A DNA stretch of 64,000 nucleotides from HLUCCA09 sp965277275 (GTDB taxonomy: Bacteria > Pseudomonadota > Alphaproteobacteria > Rhodobacterales > Rhodobacteraceae): contig CBDICG010000002.1 in assembly GCA_965277275.1 (NCBI GenBank), positions 2,294,001 through 2,358,000 of the forward strand. Direction: 5' to 3'. Numbering within the stretch: position 1 is the stretch's first letter; the number at the start of each line of letters is the position of its first letter. This document shows, piece after piece, positions 1 to 8,660 of this stretch. Below the pieces are notes generated by a model, which saw only the letters and a program-made list of their open reading frames with translations, was not told the DNA's origin and did not search any database. The position numbers and the translations under genes are program-made.

Positions 1-2
1 GG

Positions 3-107
3 ATCGACGAGCAGAACCCCAACCGGATATGGGTGTCCTGGGCGGGGTCTTCGCCGGGCGACTACATACGCGTCTTCACTGCCCGGTCGGCCGCCGCGAT
101 GATGTGA
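3..107 (+). CDS. C-terminal end of an unidentified protein (5' truncated)
   Basis: An open frame enters from the left edge and gives 34 codons ending in TGA, with a protein-like composition (ending DYIRVFTARSAAAMM). The start lies outside the window and no family can be assigned. A hairpin-rich repeat follows the stop at once, as expected for the 3' end of a gene. The frame could be chance, but the codon choice matches the neighbouring genes. Confidence 0.45.
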   Translation: MDEQNPNRIWVSWAGSSPGDYIRVFTARSAAAMM

Positions 108-111
108 GGAT

Positions 112-164
112 GTTTCGGGCGCTTTCGCGCCCGACCGGGAGCGCGCCCTTGCGGGCGCGCGAGC
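112..164. repeat. Copy 1 of a 53-bp double-hairpin direct repeat
   Basis: A 53-bp unit recurs at 257-309 with about 3 mismatches. Each copy contains two GC-rich palindromes, GGGCGC(N4)GCGCCC and GCGCGCCC(N4)GGGCGCGC. The copies lie between two convergent genes, so they may act as terminators or as a REP-like element. Confidence 0.75.
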
Positions 165-256
165 CTGGGCCTGGACGGGTTTTCGAGCGAACGAGGGCCG
201 CACGAGAATAGGGGTTTGAGCTTTCGGGCTGTCTGCGGGCCGACAGTGCATGAGTG

Positions 257-309
257 GTTTCGGGCGCTTGCGCGCCCGACCGGGGGCGCGCCCTTGCGGG
301 CGCGCGGGC
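257..309. repeat. Copy 2 of the 53-bp double-hairpin direct repeat
   Basis: Second copy, in the same orientation as the unit at 112-164. It lies about 50 bp beyond the stop of the minus-strand AhpD-like gene and could terminate it. The hairpins are GC-rich without a clear T-run. Confidence 0.75.
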
Positions 310-355
310 GTGTCTCCGACGTCCTGCGGGTGGTCCCTTGGACGGGGCTTGGTGC

Positions 356-931
356 TCAGGCCTTGTAGTAGCCGACCACGTCGCCTTCCGTTGTGGCGCC
401 CAGACCGTTCAGCAGCCGGTTGGAGTAGTTGAAATAGGCGCAGACCTGGTTCACCTCGAGGATTTCCCCGTCGTTGCAGCCCGCGATCTTCAGGGCCTCC
501 CAATCGGACTTCACCATCTTCCCGCAATCCACCGTCAGCTTTCCGGCGTAGCGCAGGAGCGCCAGTTCCTTGCCTTCGAACGCGTCCTCGGGCCGGTGGG
601 CTTTCAGCGCGGTGAACATCCTGTCCGAGCGCGGCTGATCCTTCAGCAGATTTCGCACGTTCATGAAGTGATGCGTCAGGGAGTAGGTGCAGTCGTTGAG
701 AATGGAGGTGTAGCTCGCCACGACCTCCAGGAACCAGAACGGCAGCGTATTGTCCTGCGAATGAAGCGCCGCGCGGTAGAGCGTGACATGGCCGTGCATC
801 GTTTCGGGCCGCAGGGAATGGATGCGCATCACTGTGTCGACGGTGCCGTGGGGCGTACGCGCCTGTTCGAGAAGCTCGCGCAGTCGGGGGCCCGCATCCT
901 CATCTGCAATTGTCTCGATCCATGCCGCCAT
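356..931 (-). CDS. AhpD-like peroxidase-related protein (carboxymuconolactone decarboxylase family)
   Basis: 191 residues. The start was placed at the ATG at 931, which has GAGGAC about 10 nt upstream; longer in-frame extensions read as non-coding. The central block E..SYTSILNDCTYSLTHH has the family layout Glu-(about 11)-Cys-x-x-Cys-x3-His, but the second Cys is Ser (CTYS). Classic AhpD proteins use both cysteines for peroxide reduction, so a dithiol mechanism looks unlikely. The C-terminal part (LLRYAGKLTVD, then NQVCAYFNYSNRLLNGLG) is typical of the 'peroxidase-related' subfamily. The gene stands alone, with no partner reductase beside it. Confidence 0.85.
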   Translation of the reverse strand: MAAWIETIADEDAGPRLRELLEQARTPHGTVDTVMRIHSLRPETMHGHVTLYRAALHSQDNTLPFWFLEVVASYTSILNDCTYSLTHHFMNVRNLLKDQPRSDRMFTALKAHRPEDAFEGKELALLRYAGKLTVDCGKMVKSDWEALKIAGCNDGEILEVNQVCAYFNYSNRLLNGLGATTEGDVVGYYKA

Positions 932-1276
932 GAAGCTGTCCTCGCTGGTGTGATCCGGGCGCAGTGTGGCGCGCGGTGCTGGCGAAGTCCACGTGGTGGG
1001 CGATGGCCGAGTGGAACCACAATGCGCGCCGCGCGCGCGGCGGTGACGTTCTTCGGGGTGCCGCAAGGCGCTGCGAGGTGGTTGCAGCCCTGCGCGATGC
1101 GGCGATGGGCCTTCGGGAAATCCTGCCGGACAGGCGCCTCCGGGGTGCGCATCCCCGTCTTGGGGCACGCGCAGCGGCAATCCGGCGTGGCTCGCGCCGG
1201 GCGAACGCCCCCATCGCCCTCCCGGATCGCTGAAGGCAGCGTTTCGCCCTCGGCCTTCTCCGAAGGAGCGCCGGTG
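932..1276. other. Intergenic region, no gene seen
   Basis: 345 bp between two minus-strand genes. It holds the promoter region and ribosome binding site of the AhpD-like gene. Long open frames cross it on both strands, but they are continuations of non-coding frames and have no family features. Confidence 0.5.
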
Positions 1277-3016
1277 CTACGGGATCCACTTGCCCGACTT
1301 GAGAGCCGCCCTGACGGTGGCGCGCAGCTCGGCGACCGCCGCATCCCGCTCGTTGCGAGGGCACGCGCGCCAGTGATCGATACGCCCGCGCAGGCGCGCC
1401 AAGGCTGTATCGAGGTCCGCTTCCGTCTCGCACGTCGCCATGAAGGCCCGGGTCAGCAGCGCCCCGGACGCTCCAAGCTCGACATAGCGCGCGAGGGTCA
1501 GGTCCGCCGATAGGGGGAGGGACGTGTCGTCGATCGAGGCCACCCCGCCGATATGCAGGGGCTTGCCTGCCCGCAGAACCTGGTCGCACGCATGTTGGAA
1601 GAGATCGCTCATCAGGATCTCGTACCGACTGCCAACCCCTGTCGAAAGCATGAGGTCTGTCAGGCCGAAGTGGATCTCGTTCACGCCGGCGACCGCCAGA
1701 ATGTCCGGCAGCCGGAAAAGGGACGCGGCGGTTTCGACCAACAGCGTCGTCCGCGCCCGCGCGCCGACCAGTCGGACGAACGCCTCAACTTCTTCGGAGG
1801 TATGAAAGTAAGGCAGCATCAGAGACGTGACTCCGTCGGAGATCAGCCTGTCGATCTGGCGCGCGGAGCCTGCATGGATCGGGTCGACCCTGGCAAACAC
1901 CTCCGCCGACAGGGCGCAGCGCGCCAGCTCTGCGACGGCCTCCGGGCGATGGATGGAGACCCGGGTGCCCATGGCGGGCTGTCGTTCGGATTTTCCCAGT
2001 ATCTCGAGGTCCGGCCCGATCCGATTGACGCCAGCGCTGGCGGCCTGACGCGCTTCGGCCAAGTTGTCCGTCATGAGGGTCAACACGAAGTCCGGCGGTG
2101 CGTTGCCGTCGGTGCGCGCGAGTGACCCATCCATCGCCGCCAGAACAGCAGGTGTCGTCAGCCCGGGATCCCTCGTTTCGCGGGTCTCGTTCGCGTAGGC
2201 CGTTCGTCGCATCGCCGTCAGCACCTCGCTTGCTGCGTCGGCGTATCCCGTGGGGACGCCGAGGTCGCTGAAGAGATCCTTCACCTCTGCTAATTCCGTC
2301 TCGAAGCGCCCTGCGTCGACCGGCATCCAGGGAACACTGCGAAGGGCGCGATCCAGGAGATCCGGATTTGCGGCGGCGAGTAAGTCGGTGAACTCTTCGT
2401 AGAGATCGGCGCGCTGCGCCGCGAGCAGGGACAGGCCAAGACCCGCGTTCGTCACTTTCGAAACGGAGATCTGGAGGAGCTTCAGCCGTGACGCGTCGCC
2501 AAAGCGCGGCCCCACGTGCCGCAAGTTGACGGCGACCTGATCGAGAAATCCCAGCGGGGCTGGATCATGCGTTGCCACGAGCAGAGTCGGCCGACGCCCA
2601 TCCACGGGCGGAAGGCCAATGAGGGACGCATCCACCACGTCGATCCCCCCAGCGCCCAGCCGTTGCCTGATCGCATTCAGCGTGCCTGTCGCAAGAGGAT
2701 TGGCGTCGACGTAGAGCAGCCTCGCGCCTTCGCTTGATGCCGCAGCTGCGACGGCTTCTGCGATCCCCGGGGCGAGCTGCGAGGGGGCGATGCAAAGGAC
2801 AACGTCTGTCTCGCGAACCAGCTCGGCGATGGATGCGACGCAACGCAAACCCGCGCGCCGTGCGCGCGCCCGGGTCTGGGCGCTCCGGTCTTCGACGCAG
2901 CAGGAGACATCGTGTCCGGCGTCGCGCAGGCGGGCCCCGATCGCAGCGCCCATCGCACCGACCACGGGCAGCCCCACGCGTGGCAAATCCGGACCTGCCG
3001 TTGATGTGCTGGGCAC
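1277..3016 (-). CDS. Fusion: 6-phosphogluconate-dehydrogenase-like NAD(P) domain plus HpcH/HpaI aldolase-like domain
   Basis: 579 residues from a GTG at 3016, preceded by AAGGACG. Residues 10-280 look like a 3-hydroxyisobutyrate/6-phosphogluconate dehydrogenase-type reductase. The dinucleotide loop reads VVGAMGAAIGARLRDAGHDV, and an all-helical second half (KLLQISVSKVTNAGLGLSLL) follows. Residues 310-579 resemble the HpcH/HpaI aldolase/citrate lyase TIM barrel (LLVETAASLFRLPDI, VNEIHFGLTDLMLSTG). The reaction is not predictable; aldol cleavage coupled to reduction of a small hydroxy- or keto-acid is one possibility. A glycosyltransferase-like gene lies 91 bp upstream on the same strand, so a role in making an unusual surface sugar is conceivable. 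The domain calls are firmer than the role. Confidence 0.8.
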   Translation of the reverse strand: MPSTSTAGPDLPRVGLPVVGAMGAAIGARLRDAGHDVSCCVEDRSAQTRARARRAGLRCVASIAELVRETDVVLCIAPSQLAPGIAEAVAAAASSEGARLLYVDANPLATGTLNAIRQRLGAGGIDVVDASLIGLPPVDGRRPTLLVATHDPAPLGFLDQVAVNLRHVGPRFGDASRLKLLQISVSKVTNAGLGLSLLAAQRADLYEEFTDLLAAANPDLLDRALRSVPWMPVDAGRFETELAEVKDLFSDLGVPTGYADAASEVLTAMRRTAYANETRETRDPGLTTPAVLAAMDGSLARTDGNAPPDFVLTLMTDNLAEARQAASAGVNRIGPDLEILGKSERQPAMGTRVSIHRPEAVAELARCALSAEVFARVDPIHAGSARQIDRLISDGVTSLMLPYFHTSEEVEAFVRLVGARARTTLLVETAASLFRLPDILAVAGVNEIHFGLTDLMLSTGVGSRYEILMSDLFQHACDQVLRAGKPLHIGGVASIDDTSLPLSADLTLARYVELGASGALLTRAFMATCETEADLDTALARLRGRIDHWRACPRNERDAAVAELRATVRAALKSGKWIP

Positions 3017-3107
3017 GCAGGCCGTCCTTTCCTTCAGGCGTTTCGTGGTCTTGGGTGCCGTGCATCGGGTGCGCCAGCAGCGACCGCGAAACTAGCACGC
3101 CGTGTGC

Positions 3108-4034
3108 CTATAACTGAAGCGCCATTTCGTGAAACTGCCGCGCGACCGCGCGGTGATCGCAGAGCGCTTTGGCCGCCTGCATCCGGTCGATCGCGTCGGC
3201 CCATACCGGGCCTCCGAAGGCGTTCTTTGCGAAGCTGAGGCCTTGCAGAACGGCTCTCTCGTCTGGTCCTCTCACGATGAACGGATAGTCGGGCCCCAGG
3301 ATATGGATCGCATCGGCCTCGTGCTCGTCCACGAGGACGGGGCACCCGCAATGGGAGGCGACAAAGCCCTTGCTGAAGGGTTTGGCAAGAACAGGGCCAC
3401 CCCGGTTTTCTGCTCGAACACAATAGTGAAGCGCGTAGTTTCCGAAGAACGGGGCCATCGCCTTCATGTCTTCAGTTCTGGCAATGTCGTGGACCGCGAC
3501 ACGGTTCTGGATCTCCGGCGTGCAAAACATATTGCCGGCGAGGCCGAAATACGCTGCCGAGAAGGAGGGTCTTGCAGGCAATTCAACGTCGAGCAGGAGA
3601 TCGTCAATCGCGGGGTGAAGCAAGGCAACGTGCGAGGCGGAGCCAGCCTCCGAAAGAGCTTCCCTCAGCGCGCTTTCGGCCGCGAAGGACGCCGCGACGT
3701 GGATATCCGGGGTCAGTTGCCTGCTCAGCCGCAGATCCGAATCCACGTAGTCGAGGCACGTGCGCACACCGCGGCGCCTCAGCAAGCCAAGCAGCCTTTC
3801 CCCCACCATGCCCACCGTCATTTTCGTGAAGAAGGCAATCGAACCGCGCGGCAGGCCCATCACCCAGCGCGCTTTGGCCAGTTGGGTTTTTGGCAATGGG
3901 TGGATCTGGCAGCTGTAGTGGGATCCGTAGTGTTTCCCGAGAATTGCCGAAAGCTGGCTGGATCGCTTGGCGGTGCTGCCGAGATCGAGATGAGCCTCGC
4001 TCACAACGAATGTCACTTGGCGTGGCGAGCGCAA
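3108..4034 (-). CDS. Glycosyltransferase-like protein of unknown specificity
   Basis: 308 residues from a TTG at 4034, with AGGAG spaced 7 nt upstream. The C-terminal half (VLAKPFSKGFVASHCG, CPVLVDEHEADAIHILG) resembles the nucleotide-sugar-binding half of GT-B glycosyltransferases, where a conserved E/D region follows a G-x-P-V stretch. The N-terminal half has no motif I recognise. No signal peptide or membrane helix is evident, so it is probably cytosolic. It lies upstream of the dehydrogenase/aldolase fusion on the same strand and may share its operon. The family assignment is tentative. Confidence 0.65.
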   Translation of the reverse strand: MRSPRQVTFVVSEAHLDLGSTAKRSSQLSAILGKHYGSHYSCQIHPLPKTQLAKARWVMGLPRGSIAFFTKMTVGMVGERLLGLLRRRGVRTCLDYVDSDLRLSRQLTPDIHVAASFAAESALREALSEAGSASHVALLHPAIDDLLLDVELPARPSFSAAYFGLAGNMFCTPEIQNRVAVHDIARTEDMKAMAPFFGNYALHYCVRAENRGGPVLAKPFSKGFVASHCGCPVLVDEHEADAIHILGPDYPFIVRGPDERAVLQGLSFAKNAFGGPVWADAIDRMQAAKALCDHRAVARQFHEMALQL

Positions 4035-4601
4035 ACGCTGTCTCCTGCTACTCTGCGCGCGGATCGGGCCCGTCTCCGGTCGAGCCCCTCGCGCCCGGCT
4101 TCGGGTTAATCAGGCCGGGTAGGGCTTGCAAGGGCGGCCGTGCTTGGGGCAGCGGACGACCCCACGCATCGGCGTGAGCGCCGCGGCATGAGGGGGCTCG
4201 ATCACGACGGACGGGATCATTGGCTGATGGAGGAAGCGGCGAAGTGTAACCCATCCGGCCGGACTGTGCCGTTTGAACGGAGCGCTCTGGTGCGTGTGGG
4301 GCCCCCCCCCCGTGGGCCGCTGCTCTGGAGATCGGGAAGAGGGCGCGCGCCGTCGCGCTTCCCGCGCATTTCGGCATGGCTGGATCACGGTGCTTTCCTT
4401 GCACGACCTAGGAGAGCCTGGCCAATGGCCGGGCCGTGCCCTGCGCGGGCAGGATCGGCACAGGATCGGGACAGGATCGGCAAAGGATCGGCACGGGGCG
4501 AGAACAGGGCTTCGGCTTGGGACCTCGCCGCCACCAGCGGCGACTTCTCCTCGCCGGAGCCCTGTCGTTGTCCGTGCGCAGTCGCGCGGGCATGCGATGG
4601 A
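4035..4601. other. Intergenic region with a short tandem repeat, no gene seen
   Basis: 567 bp between two minus-strand genes. It holds four near-identical 11-bp units at 4450-4493 and a run of nine C residues near 4301. The open frames in it are very rich in Arg and Pro and show no family features. Confidence 0.5.
4450..4493. repeat. Four copies of an 11-bp tandem repeat
   Basis: The unit CAGGATCGGCA is repeated four times with one change each in units 2 and 4. It lies just beyond the stop of the peptidoglycan-binding gene. No function is evident. Confidence 0.85.
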
Positions 4602-5225
4602 TCAGGCTGCATCGAAGAGCGGCTGGAGCTCGAGCATCAGGGCGATGTCCGCGGTGTCGGACTTCTTCTTCAGCTTCTCAGCGGCGGTGTTGAGCTTCTC
4701 GGCCTGTGCAAACTGGTCCTTGGCCTTGTCGAGCAGCTCCCGCTGCTGCTGCTTCGTCTTGGCGTAGTCGAACTCCCGCTTGAGCCGGACCACGGCATAA
4801 AGCGCATCGCGAAGTTCGAACGCCTTGTCGTAGAACATCTTTCCCGCGTCATCGAACTTCTTGCGCAAGACATTGATCTTCTTATCCTTCGTGCCGATCA
4901 AACGCTTCTGTTCGTCGTCAACCCACGTGTCATAGCGGGTGCGCTGGGCGATGATCTTGTCAAGCTCCTGCCGGGGCTTGTTGGTGTCCTTGACCGTCCA
5001 CTTGACGTCCTTCTCCTGCGCGTCCTGGAGCATTTCCAGCGTGCCGTTGCCGACGATGCCGTCGGCCTTCAGCTTATTGCGCTTCTGGAAGTCTTTCACC
5101 GCCTGTTCGGTCAGGGGGCAGAATGTCCCCGTCGGCTTGACGGTCGGCTTGGCACCGGATTTTTGCAGAAGGCTCTGCATCTGCTTCACTTTCGAGCCTT
5201 TGTCTCCGCGTTTCAGTACACCCAT
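4602..5225 (-). CDS. Peptidoglycan-binding domain protein with C-terminal coiled coil
   Basis: 207 residues, ATG at 5225, with AAAGGAAC upstream. Residues 1-70 match a PG_binding_1 fold: LKRGDKGSKVKQMQSLLQ, GTFCPLTEQAVKDFQKRN, then LKADGIVGNGTLEML. The rest is Lys/Glu/Gln-rich helix, probably coiled coil (KTKQQQRELLDKAKDQFAQAEKL). No signal peptide is visible, although the domain normally binds cell-wall glycan, so its location is unclear. Its upstream region carries the same promoter-like module as the globin and OsmC genes, which suggests shared regulation. Confidence 0.85.
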   Translation of the reverse strand: MGVLKRGDKGSKVKQMQSLLQKSGAKPTVKPTGTFCPLTEQAVKDFQKRNKLKADGIVGNGTLEMLQDAQEKDVKWTVKDTNKPRQELDKIIAQRTRYDTWVDDEQKRLIGTKDKKINVLRKKFDDAGKMFYDKAFELRDALYAVVRLKREFDYAKTKQQQRELLDKAKDQFAQAEKLNTAAEKLKKKSDTADIALMLELQPLFDAA

Positions 5226-5296
5226 GGTCTGGTTCCTTTCTAAACTGGTGTGGCGTGTTCCTATGGGTGTGTTTTGCCCTTACCAGGCTTCTGTTT

Positions 5297-5333
5297 GATG
5301 TCTGAAAGATCGGCCAAGTGTTTCTCTTGTTTC
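5297..5333 (-). promoter_or_regulatory. Shared promoter-like module, site 1 (peptidoglycan-binding gene)
   Basis: Read on the minus strand, this is GAAAC-N4-GAAAC-N15-CAGACATC, ending 72 bp before the ATG of the gene at 4602-5225. The same arrangement with identical spacing lies upstream of the globin and OsmC genes. The spacing would suit -35/-10 elements of an alternative sigma factor, or tandem activator half-sites followed by a -10 element. Confidence 0.6.
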
Positions 5334-5431
5334 GATTTTCTTGCGGAGGTGAAACAGGTGCGGTGCGCACTTTGGCCTGATGCACAGGCCCGGCGGAGCT
5401 GACACGGCGCCCGCATGCGGACCGCAAGAAA

Positions 5432-5469
5432 AGAGCGCGCACCCTCGGGGATGCGCGCTCTCGTTTTTT
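5432..5469. terminator. Bidirectional rho-independent terminator
   Basis: A perfect 10-bp stem (AGAGCGCGCA paired with TGCGCGCTCT) with a 10-nt loop. It is followed on the plus strand by a T6 run and on the minus strand by CTTTTCTT. It lies downstream of the minus-strand globin gene and most likely ends that transcript. Confidence 0.85.
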
Positions 5470-5663
5470 GGGGATTGTAGAATTGGGGATTACAGGGGGA
5501 GTGCTTGCATTGTCTGCGATCGGCGTCTCCTTTGCGTTGCGGCCAATCTGAGAACAGCCCCCATGCGCACGAGCGACCGTGGGACATGCGCTGGTCTTGC
5601 GGGCCTTCCTTGATCTGGGGAGCTTGCTGCGTGGGCGGCATGGGCCCTGCGCCCGCGAGGGTG

Positions 5664-6098
5664 TCACGCGCAGATGCGGGCCTCCTCCTCGCTGCCCGCG
5701 ATCATCGCCGAAGCGACAGTGGTGTAGGCCGTCGCCCACGCCTCGCGGGTGGCCTCGCAGAAGGCATCGCCAAGCGTCTCGGCGAACGCCGCGAGGAGGG
5801 CCGCGCCCACAACGTCGTAGTCCGCCGGGGTGACGCCGAACGCGGCGTGGCGACGTCCGAGACTGTGCAGGGCGGGCAGGAGCTTGCCCGGCGCTTCGAT
5901 CTCGCGGATCACAAGGCCAAGGGCGGCGCCAAGCTTTGATTTCTGCGCGTCCATGTCCGTCCCTTCAAACATCGCGGCGGCTTCGGGCGCCATCTCGAAG
6001 AGGCGATCGTAGAACCGGGTCAGCAGCAGGCCTGCGTGCGGTTCAGCGCTGGACCAGCTGGCACGGAGGGTTGCGATCTTGTCGGTCGTGAGGGTCAT
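5664..6098 (-). CDS. Single-domain globin (bacterial haemoglobin-like)
   Basis: 144 residues, ATG at 6098, preceded by AAGGACC. It has the three-on-three globin layout: the helix LLTRFYDRLFEMAPEAAAMF, then LLPALHSLGRRHAAFGV with His84 as the likely proximal haem ligand, then a C-terminal helix DAFCEATREAWATAYTTV. The length fits a free-standing globin without a reductase domain. Such proteins bind oxygen or NO and often act in NO detoxification or redox sensing. A flavin monooxygenase lies upstream, and two further haem or nucleotide-signalling genes lie in the same block. Its promoter region holds the shared module at 6167-6203. Confidence 0.92.
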   Translation of the reverse strand: MTLTTDKIATLRASWSSAEPHAGLLLTRFYDRLFEMAPEAAAMFEGTDMDAQKSKLGAALGLVIREIEAPGKLLPALHSLGRRHAAFGVTPADYDVVGAALLAAFAETLGDAFCEATREAWATAYTTVASAMIAGSEEEARICA

Positions 6099-6166
6099 CT
6101 GAGGTCCTTTCTGACGGGTTGGTCCGTCTTGATGCCGATCAGTCTGGTGCGGCGTCCTTTCGCCCT

Positions 6167-6203
6167 GATGTCTGTCAGGGCCCGGAAGTGTTTCAGTTGT
6201 TTC
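6167..6203 (-). promoter_or_regulatory. Shared promoter-like module, site 2 (globin gene)
   Basis: GAAAC-N4-GAAAC-N15-CAGACATC on the minus strand, ending 69 bp upstream of the globin ATG. Bases between the elements also agree in part with site 1 (ACACTT after the second GAAAC), and the leaders share a CACCAG stretch. Confidence 0.6.
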
Positions 6204-6217
6204 CGCCGCCTGCTGCC

Positions 6218-7372
6218 TCAGGCCGCGTGCTTTTGCGGGCTGCCGAGGAGAGCGTCCTGCTCGATGCGCATCAGGCGGTGCAGTTCCTGGTGAAGGCGCT
6301 GGACCTCGCCGATGCTCCAGTCGAGCGCGGCGATCCGGTCCGTCACCTCGAAGAACTCGGTCGATAGCGCGTCGCGGGTCGCCTGATAGTCGCGTAGCCC
6401 GGCATTGCCGCCCGCGAGAAGGGCACCGGCCAGCAGTTTGGCGTCCCGCAGCGCATCGGTGATGCCATGGGCCGTGGCCGGATCCTTGAAGTAGCCGGCA
6501 TCGCCCACAAGCGCCCAGCCGGCCCCCCAGGCCTGCCGCATGTGACCGCGCGCCCCGGCAAAGCGGCGGATGCGCTCGGAAGGTGCATCCGGCAGAAATC
6601 CATCGCGTGCGCCGCAGCGCTGGAAGATCTCACGCATCGCGGTGTAGGCGTCCTGCCCGGAGAGCTGACGCAGGGCGTGCGACGGGATCGAGGCGAAGGC
6701 ACAGGCCCGTCCGCCATTTGTCGGGATCAGACCGGCCATGACGCCAGGTCCATAGAGCCATTCGTAGCCCTGAAGATCCGGCGCGTCGACATAGGTGTAG
6801 ATCGAAGCCGTCTGGTTCCGGCTCGCGCGGAGCACGGGCGCCTCCACCGCGTCCGCGACAGCGGATCGGCGGCCATCCGCGCCGATCACCATGTCGCAGG
6901 CGATCTCCCGCAGCGCGCCGTTGGGCATGCGCAGAACCACTCCTGCGACGTGGCCGTCCGACCGGCGCTTGAGGCCATGGAGCGCGGTCCGGAAAGAAAA
7001 CACGGCCCCGGCGCTGGTGGCGGCATCCACGAGAGCGGCGTCGAGAACAAAGCGCCTCGGAGCATAGAGGCCCTCGGCCCGTCCCCGTGGAGAAACGGCG
7101 ATGGGAAGGCGTGCGCTCGCATAGGTGAAAACGGTGCTGCGTACGGCGGGCGTGCCCGCGCGCTGGATGGCCGGCAGCACGCCCGCTTCATCGAGCAGCG
7201 ACACGCCAAGGCGCATCAGGGCATGGGTGGACAGCGTGTCCGTTCCGGGATGGTCGCGGTCGACCACGAGAACGCGTTGGCCGCCACGGGCGAGGTGCAG
7301 CGCGGTGGCGGCACCGGCACAGCGGGCGCCGATGATGACAGTATCAAAGCGGGAGGCGGGAGGGGTGAACAT
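6218..7372 (-). CDS. FAD-dependent monooxygenase (PHBH/geranylgeranyl-reductase-like)
   Basis: 384 residues from the ATG at 7372 (MFTPPASRFDTVIIGARCAG); a longer frame adds an implausible 25-residue leader. The FAD fingerprint VIIGARCAGAATALHLARGG opens the protein. CDMVIGADGRRSAV is the DG motif, and WALVGDAGYFKDPATAHG is the GD motif that contacts FAD ribose. This is the class A flavoprotein monooxygenase layout at normal length; the substrate is unknown. It is the last gene of the apparent operon OsmC - FMO - monooxygenase, starting 16 bp after the FMO stop. Confidence 0.9.
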   Translation of the reverse strand: MFTPPASRFDTVIIGARCAGAATALHLARGGQRVLVVDRDHPGTDTLSTHALMRLGVSLLDEAGVLPAIQRAGTPAVRSTVFTYASARLPIAVSPRGRAEGLYAPRRFVLDAALVDAATSAGAVFSFRTALHGLKRRSDGHVAGVVLRMPNGALREIACDMVIGADGRRSAVADAVEAPVLRASRNQTASIYTYVDAPDLQGYEWLYGPGVMAGLIPTNGGRACAFASIPSHALRQLSGQDAYTAMREIFQRCGARDGFLPDAPSERIRRFAGARGHMRQAWGAGWALVGDAGYFKDPATAHGITDALRDAKLLAGALLAGGNAGLRDYQATRDALSTEFFEVTDRIAALDWSIGEVQRLHQELHRLMRIEQDALLGSPQKHAA

Positions 7373-7388
7373 GGGTCGGTTCTTTCTG

Positions 7389-8630
7389 TCAGGCGGCACG
7401 GGCATGGGTGAGAGTGGCGTGCATGTGCGCAGCGAGATCGCGCGCATCGGCTCCAGCCCCGTCGATCAGGGTAGATTTGCGGCGGCGCATGAAGGGCAGG
7501 CCCATGGCATAGAGGCCGGGTGCGCGCGTCACGATCCCGCCGTCGTGGTCGAGGCGTCCGCGCCGGTCGAACACATCCAGATCGAGGAAGCCGTGGTCGG
7601 GGCGGTAGCCGGTGGCCCACAGCACGGAGCGGATTTCACCTGAAGCGAGACGGAGCGACAGGCGCGGCGGACGCGCGAGCTCGGTCGGGCGGGGGCGGTC
7701 CGCGGGCGGTAGGGAGGCCGCGATGCCTTCGGCGTCGGCCCACGTATCGAAGCCATCGAGCATGCGCCCGAGCTTGAGGTCGGCGAGTGCGCAATGGTTG
7801 GGCAGGCCGCCCGAAAAGAGCGCGCTGCCGTCGCGGATCATCGCGAGGCGCCCGGCGATCTCGACCCCTTCGGACTGGACGGCGTTCAGGTCGAGCGCCT
7901 CCGCGCCGCCGGCCAGCTGGAACGACGGCAGGCGCCGGACGCGGGCGATATCGTCGGCGTCGGCATAGCTGTCGTCCATCCGCCCCGTGGCGTCCATCCA
8001 CCACTGGATGTCGCGCCCACGGTAGGTGCGCGGCGCGCGGACATGCTCGCCGACGGACAAGATGACGGGCCGGCCGGAGCGCTGCAGCTCGCGGGCGAGT
8101 TGCAGCCCCGTGGCCGAGCCGCCCACCACCAGAACACCGCCCTCGGGCAGGTCAGACGGGCGGTTGTAGTCGAAGGTGGTGAAGTGCGGCAGCGCGGGTG
8201 GCAGTGCGCTCGCCAACGCGGGCACAGACGGCCGGGCACAGGCCCCGCTCGCGACGACGACGTTGGCACAATCGATCGCGCCTGCGTCCGTATGGACATG
8301 GAATCCCGTGGCGTGGCGCCGGACGGCGCGGACAGCGATGCCGGTCTCGACCGGCATCGCGTGGTCCGCGGCGTAGCCATCGAGGCGCGCAGCAAGCTCG
8401 GCGGTACCGGAGAACCCATTCGGGTCTGATCCCGCATAGGCGCCGCCGGGCAGGCGGCTCTGCCAGTTCGGTGTCAGCAGGCTCAACGACTCCCAGCGGT
8501 CCTTCCGCCAGGCATTCGCGATCTGGCCGCGCTCGAGCACGACATGGTCGATGCCACGCGCGGCCAGTTCAAAGCTCATGGCGAGCCCGGCCTGGCCGGC
8601 GCCGATGATGACGGTCGTTTGGTAGGTCAC
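7389..8630 (-). CDS. Flavin-containing monooxygenase / NAD(P)/FAD oxidoreductase
   Basis: 413 residues from a GTG at 8630 with GAGGAG upstream. An N-terminal FAD site VIIGAGQAGLAMSFELAARG and a central NADPH site VLVVGGSATGLQLARELQRSG show two Rossmann folds, as in flavin-containing and Baeyer-Villiger-type monooxygenases. ATGYRPDHGFL near the C-terminus is the usual ATG motif. It could oxygenate soft nucleophiles (N or S) or take part in thiol redox chemistry; the substrate is unknown. It sits between the OsmC gene (30 bp upstream) and the class A monooxygenase. Confidence 0.9.
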   Translation of the reverse strand: MTYQTTVIIGAGQAGLAMSFELAARGIDHVVLERGQIANAWRKDRWESLSLLTPNWQSRLPGGAYAGSDPNGFSGTAELAARLDGYAADHAMPVETGIAVRAVRRHATGFHVHTDAGAIDCANVVVASGACARPSVPALASALPPALPHFTTFDYNRPSDLPEGGVLVVGGSATGLQLARELQRSGRPVILSVGEHVRAPRTYRGRDIQWWMDATGRMDDSYADADDIARVRRLPSFQLAGGAEALDLNAVQSEGVEIAGRLAMIRDGSALFSGGLPNHCALADLKLGRMLDGFDTWADAEGIAASLPPADRPRPTELARPPRLSLRLASGEIRSVLWATGYRPDHGFLDLDVFDRRGRLDHDGGIVTRAPGLYAMGLPFMRRRKSTLIDGAGADARDLAAHMHATLTHARAA

Positions 8631-8660
8631 GACACTCGCTCCTCTGTGGTTGTGCGTCCG

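Larger units (their letters stand above)
5226..5663. other. Intergenic region: promoter module and terminator, no gene seen
   Basis: 438 bp holding the upstream region of the peptidoglycan-binding gene, with the conserved promoter-like module at 5297-5333. It also holds the terminator hairpin of the globin gene at 5432-5469. No credible coding frame was found. Confidence 0.6.

Noticed and set aside
254..1513. A 419-codon plus-strand gene
   Set aside because: It lies opposite the AhpD-like gene and its fusion neighbour and has low-complexity Arg/Gly composition.
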